From NCBI RefSeq assembly GCF_021602025.1, contig NZ_BQHW01000001.1, positions 1 to 64,000 on the forward strand: 64,000 nucleotides of DNA. Reading direction: 5' to 3'. Each line of letters starts with the position of its first letter. Position 1 is the stretch's first letter. The DNA is from Pseudomonas ceruminis (lineage in GTDB: Bacteria > Pseudomonadota > Gammaproteobacteria > Pseudomonadales > Pseudomonadaceae). The translations under genes were made by a program, and so were the position numbers. Positions 1-7,448 of the stretch are shown here, piece after piece. The notes beneath the pieces were generated by a model, which saw only the letters and a list, made by a program, of their open reading frames with translations, was not told the DNA's origin and did no database searches.

Positions 1-46
1 TACACCTAAGCCTTCGTCGGCAGCGTCAGATTGGTATAAGAGACAG
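1..46. other. Residual Illumina Nextera i5 adapter at contig end (not genomic)
   Basis: Bases 1-5 are the end of the P5 arm (TACAC), 6-13 read CTAAGCCT (the S508 index as I recall it), 14-27 are the Nextera read-1 primer core TCGTCGGCAGCGTC, and 28-46 are the 19-bp Tn5 mosaic end with one local difference (ATTGGT for ATGTGT at 30-35). Order and spacing match the library construct exactly. The genomic sequence therefore starts at 47, and the window begins at an assembly edge. Confidence 0.95.
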
Positions 47-47
47 G

Positions 48-1889
48 TCCAGTAATGGTCCAGGGGTAGAGAACTCGGTGGCTGTTTATGTGGACGGCGT
101 CTATCAAGCCACCAAGTCATCGGCGATCTCTGATATCACCGATGTTGAAAGAGTCGAGGTACTCAAAGGACCTCAGGGCACGCTCTTCGGGCGCAATGCT
201 TCCGGTGGCCTGATTCATATCATGACCAAGGACCCGACCTATGAACCTGAAGGCAGGATCAAGGTGGGTTACGCCAATTACGATACCCGCACCACAAGCG
301 GTTATGGCAGCCTGGGCCTGAGCGAGAATGTCGCCGCCAATCTGTCTTTTTCGGTGTCCGATCAAGGCAAAGGGTGGGGCAAGAACGAATTTAACGGCAA
401 GGACGTCAACGCTACCGACAAAGGTAATGTGCGCAGCAAACTCCTGTGGGATATCAATGATTCCACCAGCTTGCTGCTATCGGCGGATTACGCCAAGTTC
501 GACAGTTCGGTGGGCCTGTCTATCCGGCCATTCAAAGGGCTTAAACCGAGGTGGGGCAGTGTCTACACCGGTGGCGATTACGACATCAACTCAGACGCCC
601 AGCCCTCGCTCAAGTCAAACGCAGGCGGCGTGAGTGCGAAGCTCCAGCACTATTTTGATTCCGCGGTTCTCACCAGCACCACGGCCTGGCGCGACAGCAA
701 CTATGAGTTCGTGGCGGAAGGTGACGTTACGCCGACCCCTTTCCTCGAAACGAACATCAAGGTGAACGAGAAACAGTTCTCTCAGGAGTTTCAGCTCAGT
801 GGGGGGGATGCCACATCGTTGCAGTGGACGACTGGGGTGTACTACTTCAATTACAAAGGGGACCAATTATCTGTAAGGAGCGGGCTGAATTTCCCGACGC
901 TTCGTAGCAGCGTCACTCATGGCTGGCAAGATGCAGAGTCATTCGCCGTTTACGGCCAGGCGACGCAAGCTCTTTCCAGTCGCGACCGGCTCACCTTCGG
1001 CACGCGTTACACATGGGAATGGCGGGACCTTTCTGGTTATAACCAGAGCAACTTCCTTGATGGGCGGGCAATCCGGTCTCGTGTACCCGGCCAAGAGGAA
1101 ACCTTCAAAGAACCCAGCTGGCGTGTCGCCTACGAACACGACTTCTCTGACGATGTGCTTGGCTATATCAGTTATAACAGGGGGTTCAAGAGCGGTACCT
1201 TCAACGTACTGAGCCTCACCGCTGCAGCAGTAGAGCCGGAAATTGTCGACGCTTACGAAACGGGTCTCAAGACGCAATGGGCTGACAATAAGGTCAGGCT
1301 CAACGCCTCGATGTTCTATTACGATTTCAAGGACATCCAACTGAGCTCATTCACCCCAAGTGGGCAGACGCTGCGCAACGCTGCCGCTGCGGACATCTAT
1401 GGCGTCGACGTCGATCTTGAGGTTGCGCCAACGCCGCAACTGCGCCTGACGCTGTCCGGTGAATGGCTGCATGCGCGCTACACGTCGTTCCCCGATGCGC
1501 CGGGGGCTCGGCCGCTGCCCGGCGGTGGCAACGCAGTGACACCCACCGATGCGTCCGGTAACGATATGGTCCGCGCTCCGCGCTGGAGTGCCAATGCCGG
1601 GGTTCATTACAGCATCCCAGTGGCGCTCGGTGTGGTCGATCTGAGTGCAAACTACAGTTACACCGCCAAGGTCTATCACGAAGCGGATAACTACCTGTAT
1701 CAACCTTCGCTGGGTTTGGTGGGCGCGGATATTTCATGGTCGCCGGACGACAAGTTCAAGGTTTCGCTGTGGGGGCAGAACCTGACGAACGAACTCTACT
1801 ATAACCTCATCTCCGCCAACCCATCGGCCTCGCTCGCTGCGGTGGGCGAACCCAGGACCTTTGGCGTTTCTGTGGAGCAAAAATTCTAG
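48..1889 (+). CDS. TonB-dependent receptor, 5'-truncated by contig end
   Basis: Outer-membrane receptor for TonB/ExbBD-driven uptake of a scarce ligand. The reading frame is open from base 48, upstream of the first possible start (GTG 78), and the extra residues (SSNGPGVENS) continue the plug domain, so the gene has lost its 5' end rather than starting at 78. The plug motifs YVDGVY, VERVEVLKGPQGTLFGRN and GLIHI are visible near the N terminus. The rest is a beta-barrel with amphipathic strands, a late NLTNELYY motif and the C-terminal aromatic (QKF) used by the BAM machine. About 614 residues remain of a usual 700-800. Signal peptide and TonB box are missing. The plug sequence is of the general catabolic/siderophore-like class; the ligand cannot be told. 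The oxidoreductase gene downstream is convergent. Confidence 0.9.
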   Translation, partial: SSNGPGVENSVAVYVDGVYQATKSSAISDITDVERVEVLKGPQGTLFGRNASGGLIHIMTKDPTYEPEGRIKVGYANYDTRTTSGYGSLGLSENVAANLSFSVSDQGKGWGKNEFNGKDVNATDKGNVRSKLLWDINDSTSLLLSADYAKFDSSVGLSIRPFKGLKPRWGSVYTGGDYDINSDAQPSLKSNAGGVSAKLQHYFDSAVLTSTTAWRDSNYEFVAEGDVTPTPFLETNIKVNEKQFSQEFQLSGGDATSLQWTTGVYYFNYKGDQLSVRSGLNFPTLRSSVTHGWQDAESFAVYGQATQALSSRDRLTFGTRYTWEWRDLSGYNQSNFLDGRAIRSRVPGQEETFKEPSWRVAYEHDFSDDVLGYISYNRGFKSGTFNVLSLTAAAVEPEIVDAYETGLKTQWADNKVRLNASMFYYDFKDIQLSSFTPSGQTLRNAAAADIYGVDVDLEVAPTPQLRLTLSGEWLHARYTSFPDAPGARPLPGGGNAVTPTDASGNDMVRAPRWSANAGVHYSIPVALGVVDLSANYSYTAKVYHEADNYLYQPSLGLVGADISWSPDDKFKVSLWGQNLTNELYYNLISANPSASLAAVGEPRTFGVSVEQKF

Positions 1890-2059
1890 AGGATGGCGCA
1901 ATCTTCTGGTCAGGTTGCCGGCCACCATCAGGGTAATCAAGCCGCCTTGCTCCATAGCGATGGGCAACCGGTAAGTTGTTGTAGCTATGGAGCCTGAGCG
2001 CTCGGCAGGCACCCATTCTGATTTGAGGGGCGCCGAACGAGCGCTCTGTACAGGCCTGG

Positions 2060-3067
2060 TCAGATAGACAAACACACCTTGCCGAAGTGCTTGCCGGCTG
2101 CCTGGTGGCGGAATGCGTCGGCAATCTCTTCAAGTGCAAACGTGCGATCGATTACAGGCTTGATGCCGTTTGCGTCGATCGCGCGAATCATGTCGATCTG
2201 GTGCCTGCGGCTGCCAACGATCAGCCCCTGCAGTGTCTGCTGACGGCGCATCAGTTTAGCCGTCGGCACCTGCCCGGCGAAGCCGGTCAATACGCCGATC
2301 AGTGCGATGTGACCACCAATGCGGCACGCGCGGATCGACTGGCCAAGCGTGTCCGGGCCGCCCACTTCGATAATGTTGTCGACACCCCGACCACTGGTGA
2401 TCTCGAGTACCTTTGCGGCCCAGTCGGCATCGCGTTTGTAGTTGATGAGGTGATCGGCACCGAGCGCCCGGGCCTTTTCCAGTTTCTCGTCGGAAGATGA
2501 CGTGGCGATCACCTTTGCCCCCATCTGCTTTGCAAACTGCAGTGCAAAGATCGAGACGCCACCCGTGCCTTGAACGAGCACGGTGTCGCCTGCTTTCAGC
2601 GAGTAGTCGACAGCCAGCCCACGCCACGCGGTCAGCCCGGCAGTGGTCAACGTCGCAGCTTCTGCATGGCTGTAGCCTTGCGGTGCATGCGTGAACCACT
2701 GCGCGGGCCGAACGACGATTTCGCGAGCGTATCCGTCGGCACCATCACCCGGTGTCGTCGAAAAATCCGCCAGCGTCGGGCCACCGTCGAGCCAAGTCGG
2801 AAAGAAGGTCGATACAACGGCATCACCAACTGCGAACGCCGTTACGCCCTCACCAATGGCTTCGACGATACCCGCGCCATCCGACATCGGGATGCGGCCT
2901 TCGGCGGTGCGCAAGCGGCCAGTGACAACCCCCAGGTCATGGGCGTTTAGCGAACTTGCGTGGATGCGCACGCGGATTTCACCCGCGGCCGGGGCGCCGG
3001 GATCGGCAAGATTCGTCAATATGAGATTGGCCAGGCCGGCGGGCTGGCGCAAGGTAATGGCTTTCAT
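2060..3067 (-). CDS. Zinc-type alcohol dehydrogenase / quinone oxidoreductase family (MDR)
   Basis: Medium-chain dehydrogenase/reductase, 335 residues. The N-terminal GroES-like domain (about 1-125) contains HDLGVVTGR and the GDAVVSTF segment. The Rossmann domain starts near 150 with VLVQGTGGVSIFALQFA, the nucleotide-binding glycine motif. The cysteine and histidine zinc ligands of true alcohol dehydrogenases are not apparent, so an NAD(P)H-dependent reductase is as likely as an alcohol dehydrogenase. The ATG at 3067 has a good ribosome site (CAGGAG). It is divergent from the cysteine hydrolase operon across 260 bp, which suggests shared regulation and a role in the same pathway. Substrate unknown. 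Confidence 0.85.
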   Translation of the reverse strand: MKAITLRQPAGLANLILTNLADPGAPAAGEIRVRIHASSLNAHDLGVVTGRLRTAEGRIPMSDGAGIVEAIGEGVTAFAVGDAVVSTFFPTWLDGGPTLADFSTTPGDGADGYAREIVVRPAQWFTHAPQGYSHAEAATLTTAGLTAWRGLAVDYSLKAGDTVLVQGTGGVSIFALQFAKQMGAKVIATSSSDEKLEKARALGADHLINYKRDADWAAKVLEITSGRGVDNIIEVGGPDTLGQSIRACRIGGHIALIGVLTGFAGQVPTAKLMRRQQTLQGLIVGSRRHQIDMIRAIDANGIKPVIDRTFALEEIADAFRHQAAGKHFGKVCLSI

Positions 3068-3193
3068 GAAAACAACTCCTGACGGTCGATTGATGTGATC
3101 GCATGTGCAGGGGGCGATCCCCGCCGCTCACGATGGCTAGACTTAAATCGGTGCAAGCGGCGGTTTATCGGGAAATCCCCGCATCTGTTGACT

Positions 3194-3208
3194 CTATGAT
3201 TTTCATAG
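3194..3208. promoter_or_regulatory. Perfect dyad in divergent promoter region (possible LysR-type box)
   Basis: CTATGA-TTT-TCATAG is a perfect 6-bp inverted repeat with a 3-bp centre, matching the T-N11-A form of LysR boxes. It lies in the 260-bp gap between the divergent oxidoreductase and cysteine hydrolase genes. No regulator gene is next to it, so the binding protein is unknown. Nothing else is obvious in the gap. Confidence 0.4.
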
Positions 3209-3327
3209 TGATAGATTTTGCTCGCTGCATTCGATTTGTGCAATACCACGAGCGCCCGTCCAAAGCGGTCCCGGGTCGAATGTCTAACGCGCCACTGTTC
3301 GCAACTATCGCCTGACTGGAGAACGAA

Positions 3328-3963
3328 ATGACCAACCCCGTATATCGCGCGGAACGTACTGGTCTGCTGCTGGTTGACCCGTACAACGATTTTCTCTCGG
3401 ACGGCGGCAAGCTGTTCCCGATGCTCAAGGACGTCGCTGATGAAGTCCGTTTGCTGGAGAACCTGCGCAACATCGTCGTAACCGCCCGAGCGAGCGATAT
3501 CCAGGTGTTCTACGTGCCGCATCGTCGCTGGCAGCCGGGCGATTACGACAACTGGGACCATCCAAACCCCACCCAGCGTCTCGTGCAGCACCGCCACACC
3601 TTTGCCAAGGGCACGTGGGGTGGTGAATGGCACCCCGATTTCGTTCCGCAGGACGGCGACATCATCGTTCAGGAACACTGGGGCCAAAGCGGCTTCGCCA
3701 ATACCGATCTCGACTTCCAGTTGAAGCAGCAAGGCATCACGCACGTGATCGTCATCGGCCTGCTTGCCAACACCTGCATCGAGTCGACGAGCCGCTTTGC
3801 GATGGAACTGGGCTACCACGTCACGCTGGTGCGCGACGCAACCGCCGCGTTCAAGAAGGAAATGATGCATGCCGCACATGAACTGAACGGCCCCACCTTC
3901 GCTCACGAAATCCTGACGACAGCCAATCTCATCGCTGCCCTCAACACTGGCACCGCCGCCTGA
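3328..3963 (+). CDS. Isochorismatase-family cysteine hydrolase
   Basis: Cytosolic alpha/beta hydrolase of the isochorismatase-like superfamily, 211 residues. The catalytic triad is readable: Asp17 in LLLVDPYNDF, Lys94 in TFAKGTWGG and Cys150 in LLANTCIES. Family members hydrolyse amides, carbamates or vinyl ethers (nicotinamidase, N-carbamoylsarcosine amidase, isochorismatase). The start is ATG 3328 with GGAGAACGAA upstream. It is the first gene of an apparent operon: the ALDH starts 18 bp downstream, followed by the small isomerase-like and YWTD genes. An amide or carbamate intermediate whose product is passed to the ALDH is a reasonable inference, not shown. Confidence 0.85.
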   Translation: MTNPVYRAERTGLLLVDPYNDFLSDGGKLFPMLKDVADEVRLLENLRNIVVTARASDIQVFYVPHRRWQPGDYDNWDHPNPTQRLVQHRHTFAKGTWGGEWHPDFVPQDGDIIVQEHWGQSGFANTDLDFQLKQQGITHVIVIGLLANTCIESTSRFAMELGYHVTLVRDATAAFKKEMMHAAHELNGPTFAHEILTTANLIAALNTGTAA

Positions 3964-3981
3964 CTTTTGAAGAGAACCACT

Positions 3982-5559
3982 ATGAAGCTCACTGGCAACC
4001 TGCTCATTGGCGCCCAGGAAGTGTCCGCAACCGCCGGCACGATGAAGGCGCTGAATCCTGCAACCAACACCGAGATTGAACCGACGTTCGCGTTTGGCGG
4101 CAGGGCGCAAGTCGAGCGTGCCGCTCAACTCGCCGACGACGCCTTCGACAGCTACAACGCTACGACTCTGGCCGCACGCGCCGCCTTCCTGGAGCGCATC
4201 GCCGACGGCCTTGATGCGATCGCGCCTGAACTGGCGCAACGTATCTCACTTGAAAGCGGCCTGCCGGTTGCGCAACTCGAGGGCGAAGCGGCGAAATCTG
4301 CGCTTCAGTTTCGCCAGTTCGCGACGGTCGTCCGCCAAGGACGCTTTCGCCAGGCGACCGTGGATCCCGCTCAACCCGACCGTCAACCGCGCGCACGGAT
4401 GGACCATCGCTTACAGAAGATTGCGTTGGGCCCGGTTGCCATCTTCGGCGCGAGCAACTTCCCTATCTCCTATTCGGTGGCAGGCGGTGATACAGCTTCG
4501 GCGCTGGCGGCTGGCTGCCCGGTCATCCTCAAGGCACACAATGCCCATCCTGGTGGCTCGGAAATGATGGGGCGCGTGATCCAGCAGGCTGTCAAAGATT
4601 CAGGTTTGCACGAGGGCGTATTCTCGCTCGTTCGCGGTGGTGGTAATGAAATCGGCGAGGCGCTGGTTGATCACCCGCTCATCAAGGGGGTGACCTTCAC
4701 AGGGTCTGAAATTGGCGGTATGGCGTTGTACCGGCGCGCCCAACTGCGCCCTGATCCAATTCCCGTTTTCACCGAAATGACCAGCGTTAACCCGACATTC
4801 GTGCTGCCATCGGCGCTGGCTGCACGCGGTGCTGTGATTGGCGACGGGTTCGCCGAGCGCATGTTGGTCACCGTTGGCCAGGCGTGCCTGAAGCCTGCGA
4901 TTCTGCTGGCTATCGATGGCCCCGGCTATGTCGAACTGAAGAACGCCATGATTGCCCGCGTCGAAGCCATGCAAGCGCGCACCATGCTGACGCCCGGCAT
5001 CAATAACGCGTACCGCAAGAACGTCGAGCGGCAGGCCGCAGCAGGTGCCCAGCGCATCGCGGCGGGCGGTGAATCGCAAGGCGCGTGGGATGGGCAATCG
5101 GTGCTCTTTGAGGTTGACGGTGCACACATGCTCGATGATGCAACGCTGTCGGAAGAGGTGTTCGGTCCGGCTGCGTTGCTGGTGCGTGTGAAGGATGTCG
5201 AGCAATTGGTTGCGATCGCCAAGCAGTTCCGTGGCCAGCTGTCTGCGACGATGCAGATCGACCAACCCGACCATGCGCTTGCTGCGCGCCTGTTGCCAAT
5301 TCTTGAGCGGCGCACCGGCCGCATTGTCGTCAATGCGTTTGCCCATCCGCAGGAAGTGTCCTATGCGTCGATCCACGGCGGGCCGTTTCCGGCAACGTCC
5401 GACAGCCGCTTCACCTCAGTCGGCATGAGTGCAATCGAGCGCTTCCTGCGGCCCGTTTGCTATCAGGGCTTTCCAGACGACCTGCTGCCAGAAGCATTGA
5501 AGCACGACAACCCGTGCGATCTCTGGCGAGTCGTCGATGGCGAGTTGTCGAAGGATTGA
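3982..5559 (+). CDS. Aldehyde dehydrogenase, alpha-ketoglutarate-semialdehyde dehydrogenase type
   Basis: NAD(P)-dependent aldehyde dehydrogenase, 525 residues from ATG 3982 (an in-frame TTG at 3967 has no better ribosome site). It begins [11 protein letters not shown] and has [23 protein letters not shown], the pattern of the 2,5-dioxovalerate dehydrogenase branch. The nucleotide-site FTGS and the acidic FTEMTSVNP segment are present. The catalytic cysteine loop reads VGQACLKPA, where the paralogue at 47182-48747 has [10 protein letters not shown], so the nucleophile is kept but its surroundings differ. The substrate may therefore differ from ketoglutarate semialdehyde. It is the second gene of the cysteine hydrolase operon. 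Confidence 0.88.
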   Translation: MKLTGNLLIGAQEVSATAGTMKALNPATNTEIEPTFAFGGRAQVERAAQLADDAFDSYNATTLAARAAFLERIADGLDAIAPELAQRISLESGLPVAQLEGEAAKSALQFRQFATVVRQGRFRQATVDPAQPDRQPRARMDHRLQKIALGPVAIFGASNFPISYSVAGGDTASALAAGCPVILKAHNAHPGGSEMMGRVIQQAVKDSGLHEGVFSLVRGGGNEIGEALVDHPLIKGVTFTGSEIGGMALYRRAQLRPDPIPVFTEMTSVNPTFVLPSALAARGAVIGDGFAERMLVTVGQACLKPAILLAIDGPGYVELKNAMIARVEAMQARTMLTPGINNAYRKNVERQAAAGAQRIAAGGESQGAWDGQSVLFEVDGAHMLDDATLSEEVFGPAALLVRVKDVEQLVAIAKQFRGQLSATMQIDQPDHALAARLLPILERRTGRIVVNAFAHPQEVSYASIHGGPFPATSDSRFTSVGMSAIERFLRPVCYQGFPDDLLPEALKHDNPCDLWRVVDGELSKD

Positions 5560-5688
5560 CTCGAACCCCATAAAAACAAGCAACCCACGCATTGTGCAGG
5601 TCGCAAATCCGTGGGCTGCTTGGGTAATGCAGGCTGGATGACCAATGTCGGTGCGATGTAGGTCAGCAACCAGGTTAAAGGAGTTGTG

Positions 5689-5976
5689 ATGCAGTTTCTG
5701 TTTGCCATGCGAGTCAAAGAAAACGCCGCGCCCGTCACCACCGATCAGCTTGAAACGGAGGTTGCGTATGTCCGGACGATTTACGCGAGCGATACGCTTC
5801 GACAGATCTGGTCTCGCACAGACGTGGCAGGTGCATGCCTGCTGATCGAGGCGGAAAACGAAAGCACGGCACGCGCTGCGATCGAAGCGTTACCGCTGAT
5901 GAAGGCCGATAAACTCGAAATCCAGACGTTCATCCCGTTGCGTCCTTATCGTGGTTTTGCGCAGGGTAGTCGATGA
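5689..5976 (+). CDS. Muconolactone Delta-isomerase-like small protein
   Basis: A 95-residue protein beginning MQFLFAMRV and ending in FIPLRPYRGF. Length, beta-first layout and the final proline-rich strand fit the muconolactone isomerase / YciI-like ferredoxin-fold family. True muconolactone isomerase acts in the catechol branch of the beta-ketoadipate pathway, but no catB or pcaD lies here, so the reaction is uncertain. The start ATG 5689 follows a strong AAAGGAG at 5677-5683. The stop overlaps the start of the next gene (ATGA at 5973-5976), indicating translational coupling. Confidence 0.65.
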   Translation: MQFLFAMRVKENAAPVTTDQLETEVAYVRTIYASDTLRQIWSRTDVAGACLLIEAENESTARAAIEALPLMKADKLEIQTFIPLRPYRGFAQGSR

Positions 5977-6902
5977 TGAACCCGGCGTATCAGGAAAACC
6001 ACGGCGAGCCGGTAAGCGCATTGGATAATGTGCGTCTGTACTTCCTCGACCATGGCGGCAATCGCGTGCTTTCGGCCATGAGCGACGGCAGCAACATCAA
6101 GGTAGTGGTCGAGGAGTGCTGTTCAGGCCCCGACGGAATAGCCATCGATTCCGATCGAGGCCACCTCTACTGGACCAACATGGGAGAGCCCTCTCGCAAC
6201 GACGGCTTCATCATGCGTTGCGACCTCGATGGCGGCAATGTCACGACCATCGTACCGCCCGGCAAGACGCACACGCCGAAGCAACTTGTCATCGAACCGA
6301 GTGGTTCGCATCTGTACTGGTGCGACCGCGAAGGTATGCGCGTGATGCGTTGCAGACTGGACGGATCATCGCTGGAGACGCTCGTGCAGGCGGGCTATGG
6401 CGCTCATGATCAGGCCGATGCACGAAACTGGTGTGTCGGAATCGCGCTTGATCTCGAGCGCCAGCACTTATACTGGACGCAAAAAGGCGCTGCGAAGTCA
6501 AACACCGGGCGGATCCTCCGTGCGCCACTGAATCCAATTCACAAAGGTGTATTGAGCGCCTCTCGCGATGATATCGAGACGTTGTTCAACGGCTTGCCCG
6601 AGCCGGTTGATCTCGAACTGGACATGACGACCATGACCCTTTACTGGACCGATCGAGGTGCACTGCCTTTCGGCAATACACTGAATCGAAGTCGATTGCA
6701 GGAGTGTGGCGTGACTAAGTTGCACTCCGAGGTACTCGCTGCGGGGTTCAACGAGGCCATCGGTCTGTCGGTGCATGCTGCTCAGAATGTTGCTTATGTA
6801 AGCGACCTGGGCGGAGCAATCCATCGGGTCGCGCTCGACGGATCCCGTCCTTCAGTCATCCTGCGCAATGCGGGCAAACTGACAGGGATCGCTGCGATGT
6901 GA
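5973..6902 (+). CDS. YWTD-repeat beta-propeller protein (SMP-30/LRE-like)
   Basis: 309 residues with repeated LDL-receptor class B (YWTD) signatures: LYWTNMG, LYWCDRE, LYWTQKG and LYWTDRG, each roughly 45-55 residues apart and followed by an RCDLDG- or RLDGS-type turn. This predicts a beta-propeller of about six blades. No signal peptide is seen, so it should be cytosolic. Bacterial members are often annotated as gluconolactonase-like or as 3-hydroxyacyl-CoA dehydrogenase associated, without firm biochemistry. It ends the operon and overlaps the upstream gene by 4 bp. A lactonase role would fit the isomerase-like neighbour but is only inferred. Confidence 0.75.
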   Translation: MMNPAYQENHGEPVSALDNVRLYFLDHGGNRVLSAMSDGSNIKVVVEECCSGPDGIAIDSDRGHLYWTNMGEPSRNDGFIMRCDLDGGNVTTIVPPGKTHTPKQLVIEPSGSHLYWCDREGMRVMRCRLDGSSLETLVQAGYGAHDQADARNWCVGIALDLERQHLYWTQKGAAKSNTGRILRAPLNPIHKGVLSASRDDIETLFNGLPEPVDLELDMTTMTLYWTDRGALPFGNTLNRSRLQECGVTKLHSEVLAAGFNEAIGLSVHAAQNVAYVSDLGGAIHRVALDGSRPSVILRNAGKLTGIAAM

Positions 6903-6919
6903 GCGTTGTACTGAGAGTT

Positions 6920-6962
6920 GGGCCACGTAGGTGGCCCTGGCTACACGCCTTACGAGGTGTGT
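6920..6962. terminator. Two adjacent hairpins between YWTD gene and microcin precursor
   Basis: GGGCCAC-GTAG-GTGGCCC (6920-6937) is a perfect 7-bp stem with a tetraloop. A second imperfect stem (ACACGCC / GGTGTGT) occupies 6943-6962. They separate two convergent genes and could end transcription of both, although neither has a strong U tract. Confidence 0.45.
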
Positions 6963-6975
6963 CGTGCGTTGCCGT

Positions 6976-7167
6976 TCAGCAGCCCACGTCCACCTCTACG
7001 TAGTCGTGATAGCCCCCTTCTTTGCCCCAGCTCAGATGCGCTTTTTCACCCTGGCCGTAATCGACGAAGTCGAGATTTACATAGTATCCAAATGCCCCAA
7101 GCCCACCGCTGACTTGATCCAGTTCCTGCTCATTCAGCGTACGGACTACGTTCGATGCACTGTTCAT
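6976..7167 (-). CDS. Double-glycine leader peptide, candidate class II microcin precursor
   Basis: 63 residues. Residues 1-22 form a textbook double-glycine leader ending LNEQELDQVSGG, with the hydrophobic spacing and EL-x2-V-x-GG recognised by C39 peptidase exporters. Cleavage after Gly22 would release a 41-residue core. The core has eight glycines, five tyrosines, one tryptophan, seven acidic against two lysine residues, and one cysteine, which is its last residue. The start ATG (7165-7167) has GAGGAC upstream on the minus strand. The gene faces away from a complete HlyD / C39-ABC / TolC operon starting 281 bp away, which is the natural export route. The core resembles no microcin known to me. 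A signalling peptide exported by the same route is the main alternative. No immunity gene is recognisable. Confidence 0.82.
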   Translation of the reverse strand: MNSASNVVRTLNEQELDQVSGGLGAFGYYVNLDFVDYGQGEKAHLSWGKEGGYHDYVEVDVGC

Positions 7168-7208
7168 GGCCTGCGTCCTCGTTTCAGTTTGTGTTGTTCC
7201 GTCATCGG

Positions 7209-7230
7209 CAAACCCGGTCGATCGGGTTTG
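7209..7230. promoter_or_regulatory. Perfect inverted repeat upstream of the precursor
   Basis: CAAACCCG-GTCGAT-CGGGTTTG is an 8-bp perfect inverted repeat, 42 bp upstream of the precursor start codon. It could be an operator or a 5'-leader hairpin controlling the peptide. No regulator gene is adjacent. Confidence 0.4.
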
Positions 7231-7311
7231 TGGAATGATGAGAACTGAACGCGCGAGCGGGCAATAGAACGGGTGGCCTAATGTCCAGTTGCCACTTTGT
7301 GATCCCGTTCA

Positions 7312-7334
7312 CGCCGCGCGGATGCCGTGCGGCG
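7312..7334. repeat. GC-rich hairpin in the precursor-exporter gap
   Basis: CGCCGCGCGG-ATG-CCGTGCGGCG pairs over 10 bp with one mismatch. It lies about 115 bp upstream of the HlyD-like gene and may shape the exporter mRNA leader or act as a terminator or attenuator. Confidence 0.35.
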
Positions 7335-7448
7335 CCTTAGTGCATCTGTACTAGTGTGGGGCGGTGCTGGCCCGTATAGGCTGGCGAAGCCTCGCGGCCG
7401 GACCCGCGGCGGGGGTACTTCGCAACTGCCAGCAGCGTAGGCCAGGGA

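Noticed and set aside
1-46. Native Tn5-like transposon end at the window start
   Set aside because: The mosaic end is attached to an Illumina index and primer sequence, so it comes from library preparation.
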